In this document: positions 16,616-25,061 of the stretch, piece by piece
Layout: each line of letters opens with the position of its first letter
Numbering within the stretch: the stretch's first letter is position 1
Assembly: GCA_902791035.1 (NCBI GenBank)
Contig: CADAUA010000005.1
Span: 83,221-147,220, forward strand
Direction: 5' to 3'
Length of the DNA: 64,000 nucleotides
Origin: an uncultured Coriobacteriaceae bacterium
Lineage (GTDB): Bacteria; Actinomycetota; Coriobacteriia; Coriobacteriales; Atopobiaceae
The notes under the pieces: model-generated
Seen by the model: the letters and a program-made list of their open reading frames with translations, nothing else
What the model was told of the DNA's origin: nothing
Databases searched by the model: none
Program-made: the position numbers and the translations under genes

Positions 16616-17970
16616 TGGGTGGCTTGGGCGGTACGGGCGATCTGGACGGCCTCGGGACGTGGCTCTGCCTGGCGCGTGCCGAGGGCAGGACGGACGTGGA
16701 GCGGGCGGTCCGCAGCATGGGTGGCGGAGGCTGCAGCTTCGCGGGCGATGCCGAGGAGCTCCGGCGCCGGGTCCTCGCGGCAGATCCCGGGGCCTGCTCG
16801 GTGGCGGTGGGAAGCCTGTCGGGCGGCGTCTCCGACGTCAACGTGGCGGCCGCCCTCGCCCAGGACGGCAATGCGCACGAGGTCGTGCTGGTGCGGCGCG
16901 GGGCGTCTGGCTCGCTGCGGTCGCGCGCGGCCCGCGCCGGGATAGACCGGGTGGTGGACCCGCTCGAGCTGCCCCAGGAGCCTCCCCGCGGGCCGTCGCG
17001 GACGCTTGCGATGACGGACGGGGCTGGGGACCTCGACGAGCCGGACCTCTCCGGCGAGCCCTGCGAAGGCGATCCTGAGGCAGACGGGAGCGCCTGTCTC
17101 GACCTCCAGGTCCGCCAGTCCTGGGCGGACGCGGTCCTCTCCCAGCCGGACAGGGCGCCCGTGGTCACGTTCTGCTCGGGAAGGGGAGGCGTGGGCAAGA
17201 CGGCGATCGTGGCCGCGGCGGCTACCATAGGCGCCGCCTGGGACATGCGGGTCTCGGTGGTGGACCTCGACCTCTCGTGCGGCAACCTCTTCTCCTGCCT
17301 CGGTCTCCCGCAGTCGAGCGACCTCGCGCGCCTGGCGGAGCTGGGCGATGCGGGGGACGTGGACGTGGAGGCCCTGAGCATCGTGGGCGACGACGGCATC
17401 CGCGTGTGGGGCCCCTGTGAGAGGCCGGAGTCCGCAGAGCTCGTGACCCCGCACGTGGCAGAGGTGCTGGCGCTTGCTGCCGGGGTCTCCGACCTTGTCC
17501 TCGTTGACAGCTCCACGACGGTGACGGACGCGGTGGCCCAGGCGGCGCAGAGGAGCGACCGGGTCGTGCTCGTCGAGGACGGCCGTCCCGGCTCCATCGC
17601 CTCCCTCGCGCGGGTGGCGGGTCTCATGGTCCGCCTCGGGGTGGCCAGGACCCGCATAGCGCGCATCGAGAACCGCGCCAACCCACGGGCCCGCGTGAAC
17701 CACGCCTCGGGTCGTGCCGAGGTCGGCCTGGAGGCCGCGCGCATGTTCCGGACGTTCGAGGGAGGCCCGGAGGTCGCGGACCTCCTGGGCGCGGGCGAGG
17801 CCGGGGACCTCGTGGAGCTCGGGTCGGTGTTCACGGGATCGGTGGCCACCTTCCTGGCACAGGTCCTCCAGGAGCTGGGCCACCTGCCCGAGGGAGAGGC
17901 CCCTCGGGCCGCCTTGGAGAGCGGGACGCGCGGGCGCGGACGATGGGGACGCAGGAGGGAGGCGGTCTAG
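16612..17970 (+). CDS. tadZ: TadZ/CpaE-like ParA/MinD-family ATPase
   Basis: A 452-residue protein. The first 175 residues form a divergent receiver-like region. The ATPase domain starts with a deviant Walker A, SGRGGVGKT (about residues 190-198), where the first lysine of KGGVGKT is replaced by Arg. It is followed by VVDLDLSCGNL and a later LVDSS Walker B-like strand. TadZ/CpaE proteins position the pilus machine at specific cell sites. It starts inside the cpaB stop (ATGA) and ends one base before tadA, so it is tightly coupled to both. Confidence 0.85.
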   Translation: MMGGLGGTGDLDGLGTWLCLARAEGRTDVERAVRSMGGGGCSFAGDAEELRRRVLAADPGACSVAVGSLSGGVSDVNVAAALAQDGNAHEVVLVRRGASGSLRSRAARAGIDRVVDPLELPQEPPRGPSRTLAMTDGAGDLDEPDLSGEPCEGDPEADGSACLDLQVRQSWADAVLSQPDRAPVVTFCSGRGGVGKTAIVAAAATIGAAWDMRVSVVDLDLSCGNLFSCLGLPQSSDLARLAELGDAGDVDVEALSIVGDDGIRVWGPCERPESAELVTPHVAEVLALAAGVSDLVLVDSSTTVTDAVAQAAQRSDRVVLVEDGRPGSIASLARVAGLMVRLGVARTRIARIENRANPRARVNHASGRAEVGLEAARMFRTFEGGPEVADLLGAGEAGDLVELGSVFTGSVATFLAQVLQELGHLPEGEAPRAALESGTRGRGRWGRRREAV

Positions 17971-19305
17971 GTGGGCCTGCTCGAGAGGGTACGGGAGGCG
18001 GAGGCCACCGCATCGGGGGTGGAGGAGCTCCGCGACGCGCAGGGCCAGGTGCGCGAGCGCCTCAAGCACGAGCTGGTGGAGCGCCTGGGTTTGGAGACGG
18101 TGGCCGGCATGCTGGCATCGGGAGGCGTCGAGCAGGCGCGCGACGAACTCTCCGTGGCATGCCGGGCGATCCTCAACACGGGCACCTTCGAGGGGGTCAC
18201 GGCCGAGGCCCGCGAGCGCCTGGTGCGCCAGGTGGCCGACGAGGTCTGCGGCCTGGGCCCCATCCAGCCGCTCCTGGAGGACGAGCGGGTGACGGAGGTC
18301 ATGATCAACGGCTGCGACGCCCTCTTCTACGAGCGGGAGGGCGAGCTCAGGCAGTCCGACCTGCGCTTCGACTCTCCCGAGCAGATACTCGTGGCCATAG
18401 ACCGCATCCTCGCACCATTGGGACGGAGGCTGGACAGGGCGAGTCCCCTCGTGGACGCCCGCCTGCCCAACGGCGACCGCGTGAACGCCGTGGACGCCTC
18501 CGTGGCGGTCAACGGGCCCCTGGTCACGATCCGGAAGTTCTCGAGCGAGGTGCGGACGCTCGCTGCGCTCGTGGAGCTGGGCTCGCTGCCCGGCTGGTAC
18601 GCCACGCTCCTCGCGTGGGCCGTGCGGGCGAGAAGGTCGATCGCGGTGGCGGGTGGCACGGGCTCCGGCAAGACGACGCTGCTCAACGCCCTCTCGTGCG
18701 AGATAGGATGCGACGAGCGCATCGTCACCATCGAGGACTCGGCGGAGCTGCGTTTCGACACCCATCCCGACGTCGCCCGGCTCGAGGCGCGCGGCGCCTC
18801 TATAGAGGGCCAGGGCGAGATAACCATACGAGACCTCGTGAGGAACTCCCTGCGCATGAGGCCCGACCGCATCGTGGTAGGCGAGGTGCGCGGCGAGGAG
18901 TGCGTGGACATGCTGCAGGCCATGAACACGGGCCACGACGGCTCCATGACCACGCTCCACGCCGGCAGCGCGGAGGAGGCCGTGCTCAGGCTCGTGCTGA
19001 TGGCGCGATTCGGGATGGACCTGCCCGCGGACATCATCGAGGAGCAGATAGCGAGCGCCATCGACCTCATCGTCATGTCGAGGCGCCTGGCGGACGGCAC
19101 CCGCCTCATCACGACGGCGAGCGAGGTGGGATGGGAGGAGGGACGCATCGTGCTCCACGAGTGCGTGGCCTTCGACCTGTCTGCCAGAAGCTGGGAGCTC
19201 GTGCGGGAGCCGGCCTTCCTGGCATCCGCAGTGGCGGACGGGATCCTGGACGGGGAGGAGGTCGAGGCATGGCGGCAGGCGTGTACCTCGTCGTCGCGGT
19301 CCTAG
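17971..19305 (+). CDS. tadA: Tad secretion ATPase TadA/CpaF
   Basis: A 444-residue type II/IV secretion hexameric ATPase. Walker A is GGTGSGKTT at residues 228-236, followed by the Asp box (IEDSAELR), the Walker B-like RPDRIVVGEVRGEE and a His box (STTLHAGS form). It powers pilin extraction and assembly at the inner face of the membrane. GTG 17971 follows the tadZ stop directly, and the 3' end overlaps tadB by 37 nt. All catalytic motifs are intact, so the system looks functional. Confidence 0.94.
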   Translation: MGLLERVREAEATASGVEELRDAQGQVRERLKHELVERLGLETVAGMLASGGVEQARDELSVACRAILNTGTFEGVTAEARERLVRQVADEVCGLGPIQPLLEDERVTEVMINGCDALFYEREGELRQSDLRFDSPEQILVAIDRILAPLGRRLDRASPLVDARLPNGDRVNAVDASVAVNGPLVTIRKFSSEVRTLAALVELGSLPGWYATLLAWAVRARRSIAVAGGTGSGKTTLLNALSCEIGCDERIVTIEDSAELRFDTHPDVARLEARGASIEGQGEITIRDLVRNSLRMRPDRIVVGEVRGEECVDMLQAMNTGHDGSMTTLHAGSAEEAVLRLVLMARFGMDLPADIIEEQIASAIDLIVMSRRLADGTRLITTASEVGWEEGRIVLHECVAFDLSARSWELVREPAFLASAVADGILDGEEVEAWRQACTSSSRS

Positions 19306-20204
19306 GCGCGGCGTTCGCCTTCACCCTCACCGGGGGAGAGCTGGGGAGGCTCCCCCTCGCGCGGGCCCGGCGCAGGCTCAGGATCGCGGTGACGGGCCTC
19401 GGCCAGTCCATGGGCAGGACGCGGGTCGTGTCGCGCCTCCTGGGGGACGAGGCATGGTCCTGGCTCGCACGGCGCATGGGGGAGCGGGTCCGGAAGGCTG
19501 GTCTCGACTGGGACCTGGAGACCGCGTGCGGGGCCGTCCTAGCAGCGATCGGACTCTCGGGCGTGCTCGTGGCGGCCGCCTTCGCTTCGCCGGTGGCGGG
19601 TGCCATGGCATCGGCTGCCGAGGTGGTCGCCGTGCGCGTGTGCCATGCGGACTGGGCCAGGAGGCGTCGGGCCGAGGCGCTGCGCGAGATGCCCGGCATC
19701 TACCGGACGCTCTCCGTCGCCATGGGGTCGGGCGAGACGCTCACCCAGGCGGTCGCCTATGTGGGCGCCCACGCAAGGGGGCCGGCCGCGGAGGCCTTCT
19801 CCCGCACGGCGCTCAGGCTCCGCTGCGGGGAGACCACAGACGAGGCGCTCGAGCGGCTCTCGGGCGAGCTCGACGTGCCGGGCACGGGCCTGCTCGTCAC
19901 CGCGCTCGCGATCTCCCACAGGACGGGGTCTCCCATGCGTGACCTCCTCATGAGGTCGGCGAGGCTGGTGGAGCGCCAGGAGGAGTTCGAGCGGCTGCTC
20001 GCGGTCAAGACCGCCCAGGTGAGGCTGTCGGTCCGGATCGTCTGCACCCTTCCCGCCCTCATGGTCGGCCTTCTCTCCGCCATCTCGCCGGACTTCCGTG
20101 CCGGCCTGCTCACGCCCGTGGGCATGGGCTGCCTCGTCCTTGCCGTGGTCCTGGACGCGCTCGCGTTGGCCATAATCCGCCATCTCGTGAGGGGGGTGCT
20201 GTGA
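19269..20204 (+). CDS. tadB: Tad inner-membrane platform protein TadB
   Basis: A 311-residue T2SSF-domain membrane protein. It has N-terminal hydrophobic segments, a central cytoplasmic domain with REMPGIYRTLSVAMGSGE (about residues 142-159), and two C-terminal membrane helices. With TadC it forms the platform that couples TadA to pilin assembly. ATG 19269 lies inside the end of tadA; the long open frame upstream of it is an antisense-like artefact of GC-rich DNA. Confidence 0.9.
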   Translation: MAAGVYLVVAVLGAAFAFTLTGGELGRLPLARARRRLRIAVTGLGQSMGRTRVVSRLLGDEAWSWLARRMGERVRKAGLDWDLETACGAVLAAIGLSGVLVAAAFASPVAGAMASAAEVVAVRVCHADWARRRRAEALREMPGIYRTLSVAMGSGETLTQAVAYVGAHARGPAAEAFSRTALRLRCGETTDEALERLSGELDVPGTGLLVTALAISHRTGSPMRDLLMRSARLVERQEEFERLLAVKTAQVRLSVRIVCTLPALMVGLLSAISPDFRAGLLTPVGMGCLVLAVVLDALALAIIRHLVRGVL

Positions 20205-20836
20205 TGGATGCGACGTCCGTGCTGTGCGCGCTCGGTGCCGGCGCGTCCGCGTTCGCCTCCGTCTACGTAGGCGCGGGCGAGAGGGGCCCGGTGTTCCGGG
20301 AGGACCCCCTGGAGGTTGCCGTGCGCCGCGTGCGGGGGCTCCCCGTCCTGCAGCGGGTCCGGCGGAGCCGCCGTGCGTCGGAAAGGAGGACAGACTGCCT
20401 GCGCGAGATGCCCGTGCTGCTCGACGTGGTCACGCTGGGCCTCTCGGCCGGCCTCTCGTTCGACGCGTCCCTGGACCTGTACTGCGGCCGCTACCAGACG
20501 GAGCTGGCACGAGCCTTCGAGGGGGCGATGCTCAGGTGGCGCATAGGGGACGCGTCGCGCGCCGTGGCCCTTCGGGAGCTCGGCGACGAGCTGGACCTCG
20601 ACGCCGTGAGGCGCTTCTCGATGGTGGTGAGCGAGTCGCTCTCCTTCGGCACACCGCTTGCGGACGCCCTCGAGCACCAGGCACAGGTGATGCGCGACGA
20701 GCAGCGCTCCGAGGTGGAGGAGGAGATAGAGAGGGTCCCGGTCAGGATGCTCATACCCCTGGGGACCCTCATCGTGCCAGCGATGCTGCTGGCAATACTG
20801 GGGCCCCTCCTGGGGTCGGCGATGGTGGTTGGCTAG
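20204..20836 (+). CDS. tadC: Tad inner-membrane platform protein TadC
   Basis: A 210-residue T2SSF-domain protein: REMPVLLDVVTLGLSAGLSFD near residues 67-87 and a C-terminal pair of hydrophobic stretches (RMLIPLGTLIVPAMLLAIL). It is shorter than typical TadC (about 300 residues), which may reflect loss of N-terminal helices. ATG 20204 overlaps the tadB TGA; a GTG one codon earlier is the alternative start. Confidence 0.85.
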   Translation: MDATSVLCALGAGASAFASVYVGAGERGPVFREDPLEVAVRRVRGLPVLQRVRRSRRASERRTDCLREMPVLLDVVTLGLSAGLSFDASLDLYCGRYQTELARAFEGAMLRWRIGDASRAVALRELGDELDLDAVRRFSMVVSESLSFGTPLADALEHQAQVMRDEQRSEVEEEIERVPVRMLIPLGTLIVPAMLLAILGPLLGSAMVVG

Positions 20837-20864
20837 CGGCCTTTGGCCGAGAAGGGAGTGCGGT

Positions 20865-21062
20865 ATGGGAAGCGTGGCACAGGGAGGGCGGCATGAGGGG
20901 TTCCTCTGGAGGCTCGTCGCAGACGAGTCGGGCCAGGGCACGACGGAGTACGCGATCCTCGTCGGCGTCCTCGTGGTCATCGCGATCGTCTCGATCCTGG
21001 CGTTCAGGGACAGGGTCGCATCCCTCTGGGAGGCGATCGCCAGCAGCATCAACCAGCTCTAG
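20865..21062 (+). CDS. flp: Flp-type major pilin
   Basis: A 65-residue prepilin. A short leader ends in SGQG, followed by TTEYAIL, matching the Flp cleavage pattern (G before a hydrophobic helix with Glu at mature +3). Then comes a single hydrophobic helix (LVGVLVVIAIVSILAF) and a short amphipathic tail. It would be cleaved by a TadV/CpaA prepilin peptidase, which is not encoded in this window. A separate Shine-Dalgarno (AGAAGGGAG) precedes ATG 20865, consistent with strong independent translation of the major subunit. Confidence 0.88.
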   Translation: MGSVAQGGRHEGFLWRLVADESGQGTTEYAILVGVLVVIAIVSILAFRDRVASLWEAIASSINQL

Positions 21063-21066
21063 GAGG

Positions 21067-21501
21067 ATGGCGGCGGCCGTCGTCTGCGCCGTCCTTCTCC
21101 TTGCCACCTGGCTCGCCCTGGGGAGGGGGCCGAGAGGCACCGGCCCCGTTGGAGAGGGGGCCTCCCCGGCGGTGGGAGGGGCCGTGGGGGCTGCCGGCGA
21201 CTCGGCACCCCTCGGCCCCGTCCCCTCCGGGACGGTGGTCTCGCACGAGAGGGAGGGCCACGTGGCGGAGGTCGCGGCCGATGTGGTGAGGGAGTACTGC
21301 TCGAGGGGCGATTGCGTAGTCGCCCGGGCGGGATGCCTCGACCTGCTGGGAAGGACGTGGGGATGTGTGATGCAGGGCGCGGGATGGGTGGAGTTGTGCG
21401 TGGTGAGGGAGGTGGACGACGGTGGCTGCGTGGTCTCCGTTGCGAGGATCGAGGCGTCGGAGGTCAGGGCGCTCATGGGACCGCTCTCGGAGGCTGGCTG
21501 A
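21067..21501 (+). CDS. Secreted protein of unknown function in the Tad operon
   Basis: A 144-residue product with an N-terminal hydrophobic segment (VVCAVLLLATWLAL), a Gly/Pro/Ala-rich linker, and a compact C-terminal part with five Cys residues (positions about 79-122: CSRGDC, GCLDL, WGCV, LCVV, GCVV). I recognise no family. It starts 5 bases after the flp stop, with AGGAGG directly touching the ATG, so the true start or initiation mode is uncertain. Its 3' end overlaps the next pilin-like frame by over 100 nt. It might be a minor pilus component or chaperone; that is only positional inference. Confidence 0.5.
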   Translation: MAAAVVCAVLLLATWLALGRGPRGTGPVGEGASPAVGGAVGAAGDSAPLGPVPSGTVVSHEREGHVAEVAADVVREYCSRGDCVVARAGCLDLLGRTWGCVMQGAGWVELCVVREVDDGGCVVSVARIEASEVRALMGPLSEAG

Positions 21502-21695
21502 GCGGCCCGGATGCCGGACAGTCGACGCTCGAGTATGCCCTCCTCCTCATGGCGTTCGTGGCCATGGTCGCGGCACTCGCTGCCCTCTGGCATGTGGCGC
21601 GGGACGGGTCCCTGCTCCGCCTTGCCACCTCCGCGGCCAGCCATACGACGTCGGAGGGCGTGGTGGCCGCCCTCAAGGACCTGGGGGCGTTCTGA
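21384..21695 (+). CDS. Pilin-like protein (Flp/TadE type), start uncertain
   Basis: The C-terminal part is a clear pseudopilin: DAGQS followed by TLEYALLLMAFVAMVAALAAL, a cleavage motif with Glu at mature +3 and one hydrophobic helix, ending in KDLGAF. The start is unclear: ATG 21384 gives 103 residues with an Arg/Gly-rich leader, GTG 21396 is an alternative, and both lie inside the preceding frame. The gene is in the same operon, and initiation may depend on ribosomes finishing the upstream gene at 21501. Confidence 0.6.
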   Translation: MGGVVRGEGGGRRWLRGLRCEDRGVGGQGAHGTALGGWLSGPDAGQSTLEYALLLMAFVAMVAALAALWHVARDGSLLRLATSAASHTTSEGVVAALKDLGAF

Positions 21696-21721
21696 GGGGT
21701 GCGCCGCGGCCTACCCGTGGC

Positions 21722-22195
21722 GTGGCACCGGCAGGCTGGGAGGACCGCGGCCAGGCGACGGTGGAGGCCGCGGTGCTCCTGCCGGTCCTGCTCCTGCTGC
21801 TGGGGCTCCTGCTCCAGCCGGCCTGCCTGCTCTACACCAAGGCCGTGATGGCGGCTGCCGCGGGGGAGGGCGCGCGTGTGGCCCAGACGGCGACCTCCGT
21901 GGCGGACGTGGAGGCCTACGTCCGCCGCAGACTGCAGGCGGTCCCCAACGTGGCCCTCTTCCACACGGGAGGGGACGAGGGATGGGAGGTGGAGGTCGCG
22001 GGCATCGGGGACGGGGGCCGCGTGCGCGTGGCGATAAGGGCCCATGCGCGGCCGCTTCCGCTCACGTATGCGGTGGCCTCCGCGATCGCGGGGTCTGATG
22101 GCGAGGGCGTGCGGCTCGAGGCGAGTGCCGAGCGGGTCGCCCGCCCAGGATGGGTCGGAGGGGACTATGGGGACTGGATCGGTATCTGGGGATGA
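21722..22195 (+). CDS. tadE: TadE-like pseudopilin
   Basis: A 157-residue product from GTG 21722. DRGQATVEAAVLLPVLLLLL carries the TadE N-terminal hallmark (Gln-Ala-Thr-Val-Glu before a long hydrophobic helix). A KAVMAAAAGEGARVAQ segment follows, as usual for TadE/TadF, then a short beta-rich domain. TadE-type proteins are processed like pilins and are needed for pilus assembly. It overlaps the next gene by 29 nt. Confidence 0.8.
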   Translation: MAPAGWEDRGQATVEAAVLLPVLLLLLGLLLQPACLLYTKAVMAAAAGEGARVAQTATSVADVEAYVRRRLQAVPNVALFHTGGDEGWEVEVAGIGDGGRVRVAIRAHARPLPLTYAVASAIAGSDGEGVRLEASAERVARPGWVGGDYGDWIGIWG

Positions 22196-24221
22196 GGGAC
22201 GTGGCCTTCGCCTGGGCATCTCCCTCTTCCTTCGCGATGACGGCGGCTACACGACGGTCGCCGTCGCGGTGGCGCTCCTCGTGAGCCTGAGCCTGGTCTT
22301 CTCGGCCGCCTCCGCGGAGTGGGTCATGTCGCGCTCGAACGAGGTCCAGGCGGTCGCGGACGCCTCCGCCATGGCAGGGGCGAACGTGGTGTCCGCCTAT
22401 GCCACCGTGGCCCAGGTCTTGGACGCCTGCGTGCTCTCCCTCGGTCTGGCGGGGATCGTGACCTATGGGGCAGGGCTCGTGGCGAGCTGCGTCCCGGGGC
22501 TGGGTGGTGCCGCAGCCAAGCTGTGCGAGGCCGGCGGAAGGGTGCTCGACGCGCGACGGGACCTGGCCCGGAGCGCCGCACGTGGGCTCAAGGCGCTGGA
22601 ACGCGCCCTCCCCGCCATCATCGTGGCCAACTCCGCTTCCTGCGTCCGGGCGAACGGCGCGGAGGGCATAGGCTACGAGGGATGCGCCATCCCCCTTCCC
22701 ACCGGCTCGAAGTCGGACTTCTCGTCCCTGGAGGTGGATGTCGGCAGCTCGGAGATGGAGGGGGCGGCCCGCGGGATGGGCGAGGCCACGGCCCGTGCGG
22801 AGGGCGCGAGGGAGGAGGCAAGCCGGGCCCTCGAGCATGCGTGGGAGGAGGACTGCGGCAGCCCGTCCTACTGCATGAGGGAGAGGGCGTCCACCCTGGC
22901 GGGGCTCGCGGGCTGGCAGAACCCCATGTACGACTCTCCCGAGTCGTGGAACTTCGGCGTTGCCCTCCTGAGGGCGCGCCGCTACTACGCGGCCCGTCTC
23001 TCCGCGCAGGGCGTGACCGGCTCCACGGGCGCCGAGCTCACGGACTCCGCCTGCAGGCGTGCCTTCTACGCCTATGCACTCGCCGAGGTCCGGGCAGGCA
23101 GCTACTCCAGGGCCCTGGACGGCACGGAGTCGGTAGACCTGCCGGAGCTCCCACACACGGCGGACGAGATGCGCTCCACGACGGTCTACACCGATGCGGC
23201 ATGGCCCTGCACCGCAGAGGACGGCGGGCGGACGCTCCATTCCTCGCTGTCCTGCCCCGGTGCGAGGGGGTCCCACTGCGGCAGCGCCTCGCTGGCGGAC
23301 CTGGAGGCTGGTCGCGTGCGGGAGTGCCCGGAGTGTGCCATGTCGATCCGGGAGATGGGCCGCGTGGCCTCGGCCTCGACGAACATCGAGAACGGCTTCG
23401 AGCACCACTGGCGCGAGGTCGTGGAGGCGTCGCACGAGTACGTGCGCGCCAAGGCGGAGCAGTCACGGGCGGAGAGGGATGCCAAAGAGGCGGCAGAGAG
23501 GGGCTCCGGCACGTTCCAGCAAGCCCTGGACCAGCTGGCGGTCATCCATCCCACGCTCTGTCCGCCGGGGGCCTACGGCTGTGTGGCCGTGGTCGTGCGC
23601 GGCGGGGGCCAGGCGGTGCCCTCGGAGCTCACGCGGGCCTTCCTCTCGGCAGGCGCTCTCCCTCCCGGGGCGGCCGTCTCGGCAGCCGTCCTGGCACCGG
23701 ACGACGCCACGGCCGAGAACAACGTGCTCGCGGACTTCTGGGACTCGCTGGACGTCCGGGGCTCCTTCGTCGGAGGGGCATTGGATGGGACCTGCGAGCT
23801 CTGGGGGAGGCTCCTCGTGGGCTACGGGTCCGCGTACGGGAGGATCGGGGATGCCGCAGGAGGGTTTCTCGACAACCTAGACGGCGTCACGGGCGGTACC
23901 GTGGGTGCCTGGCTCAGGGGGAAGGTCTCCGGCATGGTGCGATCCGCGCGCCTGGAGCCCGTGGACATGCGCCAGAGGAAGCCGGTGCTCGTGAGCACGC
24001 AGAAGGTCTGCGACAAGGCAGGTCTCAGCAAGGTGGCCACGGTGAGGCGGCTCGTCACGTCCCTTCCGGACCACGGCTCGGCCGAGGACTATGCCCGGGC
24101 GCTCGGGCTCTGGGTGCTCGACGAGTACGGGGAGATCACGGTCGCAGAGGTGCCGATCCCGGGCACGGACATGAGGATCCCCCTCACCATAGACCTGGCC
24201 GAGATCGCGAGGGCAGCCTGA
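22167..24221 (+). CDS. Large TadG-like pilus-locus protein with an Ada-type Cys motif
   Basis: A 684-residue protein. The N-terminal region (YTTVAVAVALLVSLSLVFS) is a TadG-like membrane helix followed by EVQAVADASAMAGANVV, the conserved TadG start. The middle is helical and charged. At about residues 353-394 there is a short Cys/His segment: TLHSSLSCP, then SLADLEAGRVRECPECA. This His-x4-Cys ... eA-x-G-x-x-x-C-x-x-C layout resembles the metal-binding domain of Ada and of some secreted nucleases. TadG proteins usually carry a von Willebrand domain; I do not see one here. ATG 22167 follows TCGGAGGGG, inside the 3' end of tadE. It may be a pilus tip or wall-attachment component. Confidence 0.75.
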   Translation: MGTGSVSGDEGRGLRLGISLFLRDDGGYTTVAVAVALLVSLSLVFSAASAEWVMSRSNEVQAVADASAMAGANVVSAYATVAQVLDACVLSLGLAGIVTYGAGLVASCVPGLGGAAAKLCEAGGRVLDARRDLARSAARGLKALERALPAIIVANSASCVRANGAEGIGYEGCAIPLPTGSKSDFSSLEVDVGSSEMEGAARGMGEATARAEGAREEASRALEHAWEEDCGSPSYCMRERASTLAGLAGWQNPMYDSPESWNFGVALLRARRYYAARLSAQGVTGSTGAELTDSACRRAFYAYALAEVRAGSYSRALDGTESVDLPELPHTADEMRSTTVYTDAAWPCTAEDGGRTLHSSLSCPGARGSHCGSASLADLEAGRVRECPECAMSIREMGRVASASTNIENGFEHHWREVVEASHEYVRAKAEQSRAERDAKEAAERGSGTFQQALDQLAVIHPTLCPPGAYGCVAVVVRGGGQAVPSELTRAFLSAGALPPGAAVSAAVLAPDDATAENNVLADFWDSLDVRGSFVGGALDGTCELWGRLLVGYGSAYGRIGDAAGGFLDNLDGVTGGTVGAWLRGKVSGMVRSARLEPVDMRQRKPVLVSTQKVCDKAGLSKVATVRRLVTSLPDHGSAEDYARALGLWVLDEYGEITVAEVPIPGTDMRIPLTIDLAEIARAA

Positions 24222-24676
24222 TGCCCCCGCGGTGGTGGGGCTCGTCGGGCCAGATGACAGTCGAGCTGGCGGTGCTCGTGCCCGTGATCCTCGTGGTCGC
24301 CCTCACGGTCCTCAACCTCATGGGGTTCGTGGTCTCCTGCGCCGCCTTCGACCGCGCGTGCGCGGGTGCCGTGGTCACGTACGGGGTGTCCCCCTCGGGG
24401 GAGGGCACGTTGGCGCGGGGTGCCGACGAGGTCCGTTCGGCCATCGCCGAGGAGGTCGGGCGGGATGGGAGGTGTGAGGTGGAGGTGAGGGCCGAGGAGC
24501 TCGGGACTGGTGACGCGCTCACCTCACCGCTCCTCACGAGGTACACCTGCACGCTCACGTACCGCCCATGGCCCAGGCGGGTGAGCCTCCCGGTGGTCTC
24601 CCTGGAGGCGCCCCTCGCCCTGCGGCACACGCGGGAGCTCGTGGTGGACAGGTATCGGCCGGGGGTGGTGCTCTGA
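24221..24676 (+). CDS. TadE/TadF-like pseudopilin
   Basis: A 151-residue product: SSGQMTVELAVLVPVILVVA carries a Gly-Gln-x-Thr-Val-Glu cleavage and helix motif, followed by a small extracellular domain with three Cys. It starts inside the TGA of the preceding gene (TGATG), so translation is coupled. It is the third TadE-class subunit of the operon. Confidence 0.8.
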   Translation: MPPRWWGSSGQMTVELAVLVPVILVVALTVLNLMGFVVSCAAFDRACAGAVVTYGVSPSGEGTLARGADEVRSAIAEEVGRDGRCEVEVRAEELGTGDALTSPLLTRYTCTLTYRPWPRRVSLPVVSLEAPLALRHTRELVVDRYRPGVVL

Positions 24677-24677
24677 G

Positions 24678-25061
24678 ATGGGGTGGGTCGAGATGACGAG
24701 CGAGATGAGACCCTGGCGGCGCCTTCGCTTCCGGGTGCTCTCGGGCTGGGTGGAGAGGCTGCGCGGGCTTCTTGGCACGGGGCCGGATGCCGAGCCGGTG
24801 GTTCTCCTGCGTTGCGGGTCGATTCATACGTTCGGCATGACGTATCCGCTGGACGTGGCCTTCGTGGGGGAGCGGGGAGAGGTGCTCAAGGTGGACCGGG
24901 ACCTCCCGCCCAGGCGGGTGTCGTCCTGTCTGGGGGCATGGCTCGTCTTCGAGCGTCCCGCTTCGGACGAGCCATGGTTCGAGGAGGGGGACATTCTGAG
25001 GCTGCGGGCAATGGGGGCCGAGAAGGCCGTCGAGGTGGCGAGTGGGATGGGTGGGGCATGA
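24678..25061 (+). CDS. DUF192-family protein
   Basis: A 127-residue protein matching DUF192: LLRCGSIHTFGMTYPLDVAFVGERGEVLKVDRDLPPRR is the family core (about residues 43-80). Usual family members are exported, but here there is no signal peptide. DUF192 has no firm biochemical function. Genes of this family are sometimes found beside Tad clusters, and this one begins 2 nt after the pilus genes and overlaps the FHA gene by ATGA, so it is part of the operon. ATG 24693 is an alternative start. Confidence 0.8.
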   Translation: MGWVEMTSEMRPWRRLRFRVLSGWVERLRGLLGTGPDAEPVVLLRCGSIHTFGMTYPLDVAFVGERGEVLKVDRDLPPRRVSSCLGAWLVFERPASDEPWFEEGDILRLRAMGAEKAVEVASGMGGA

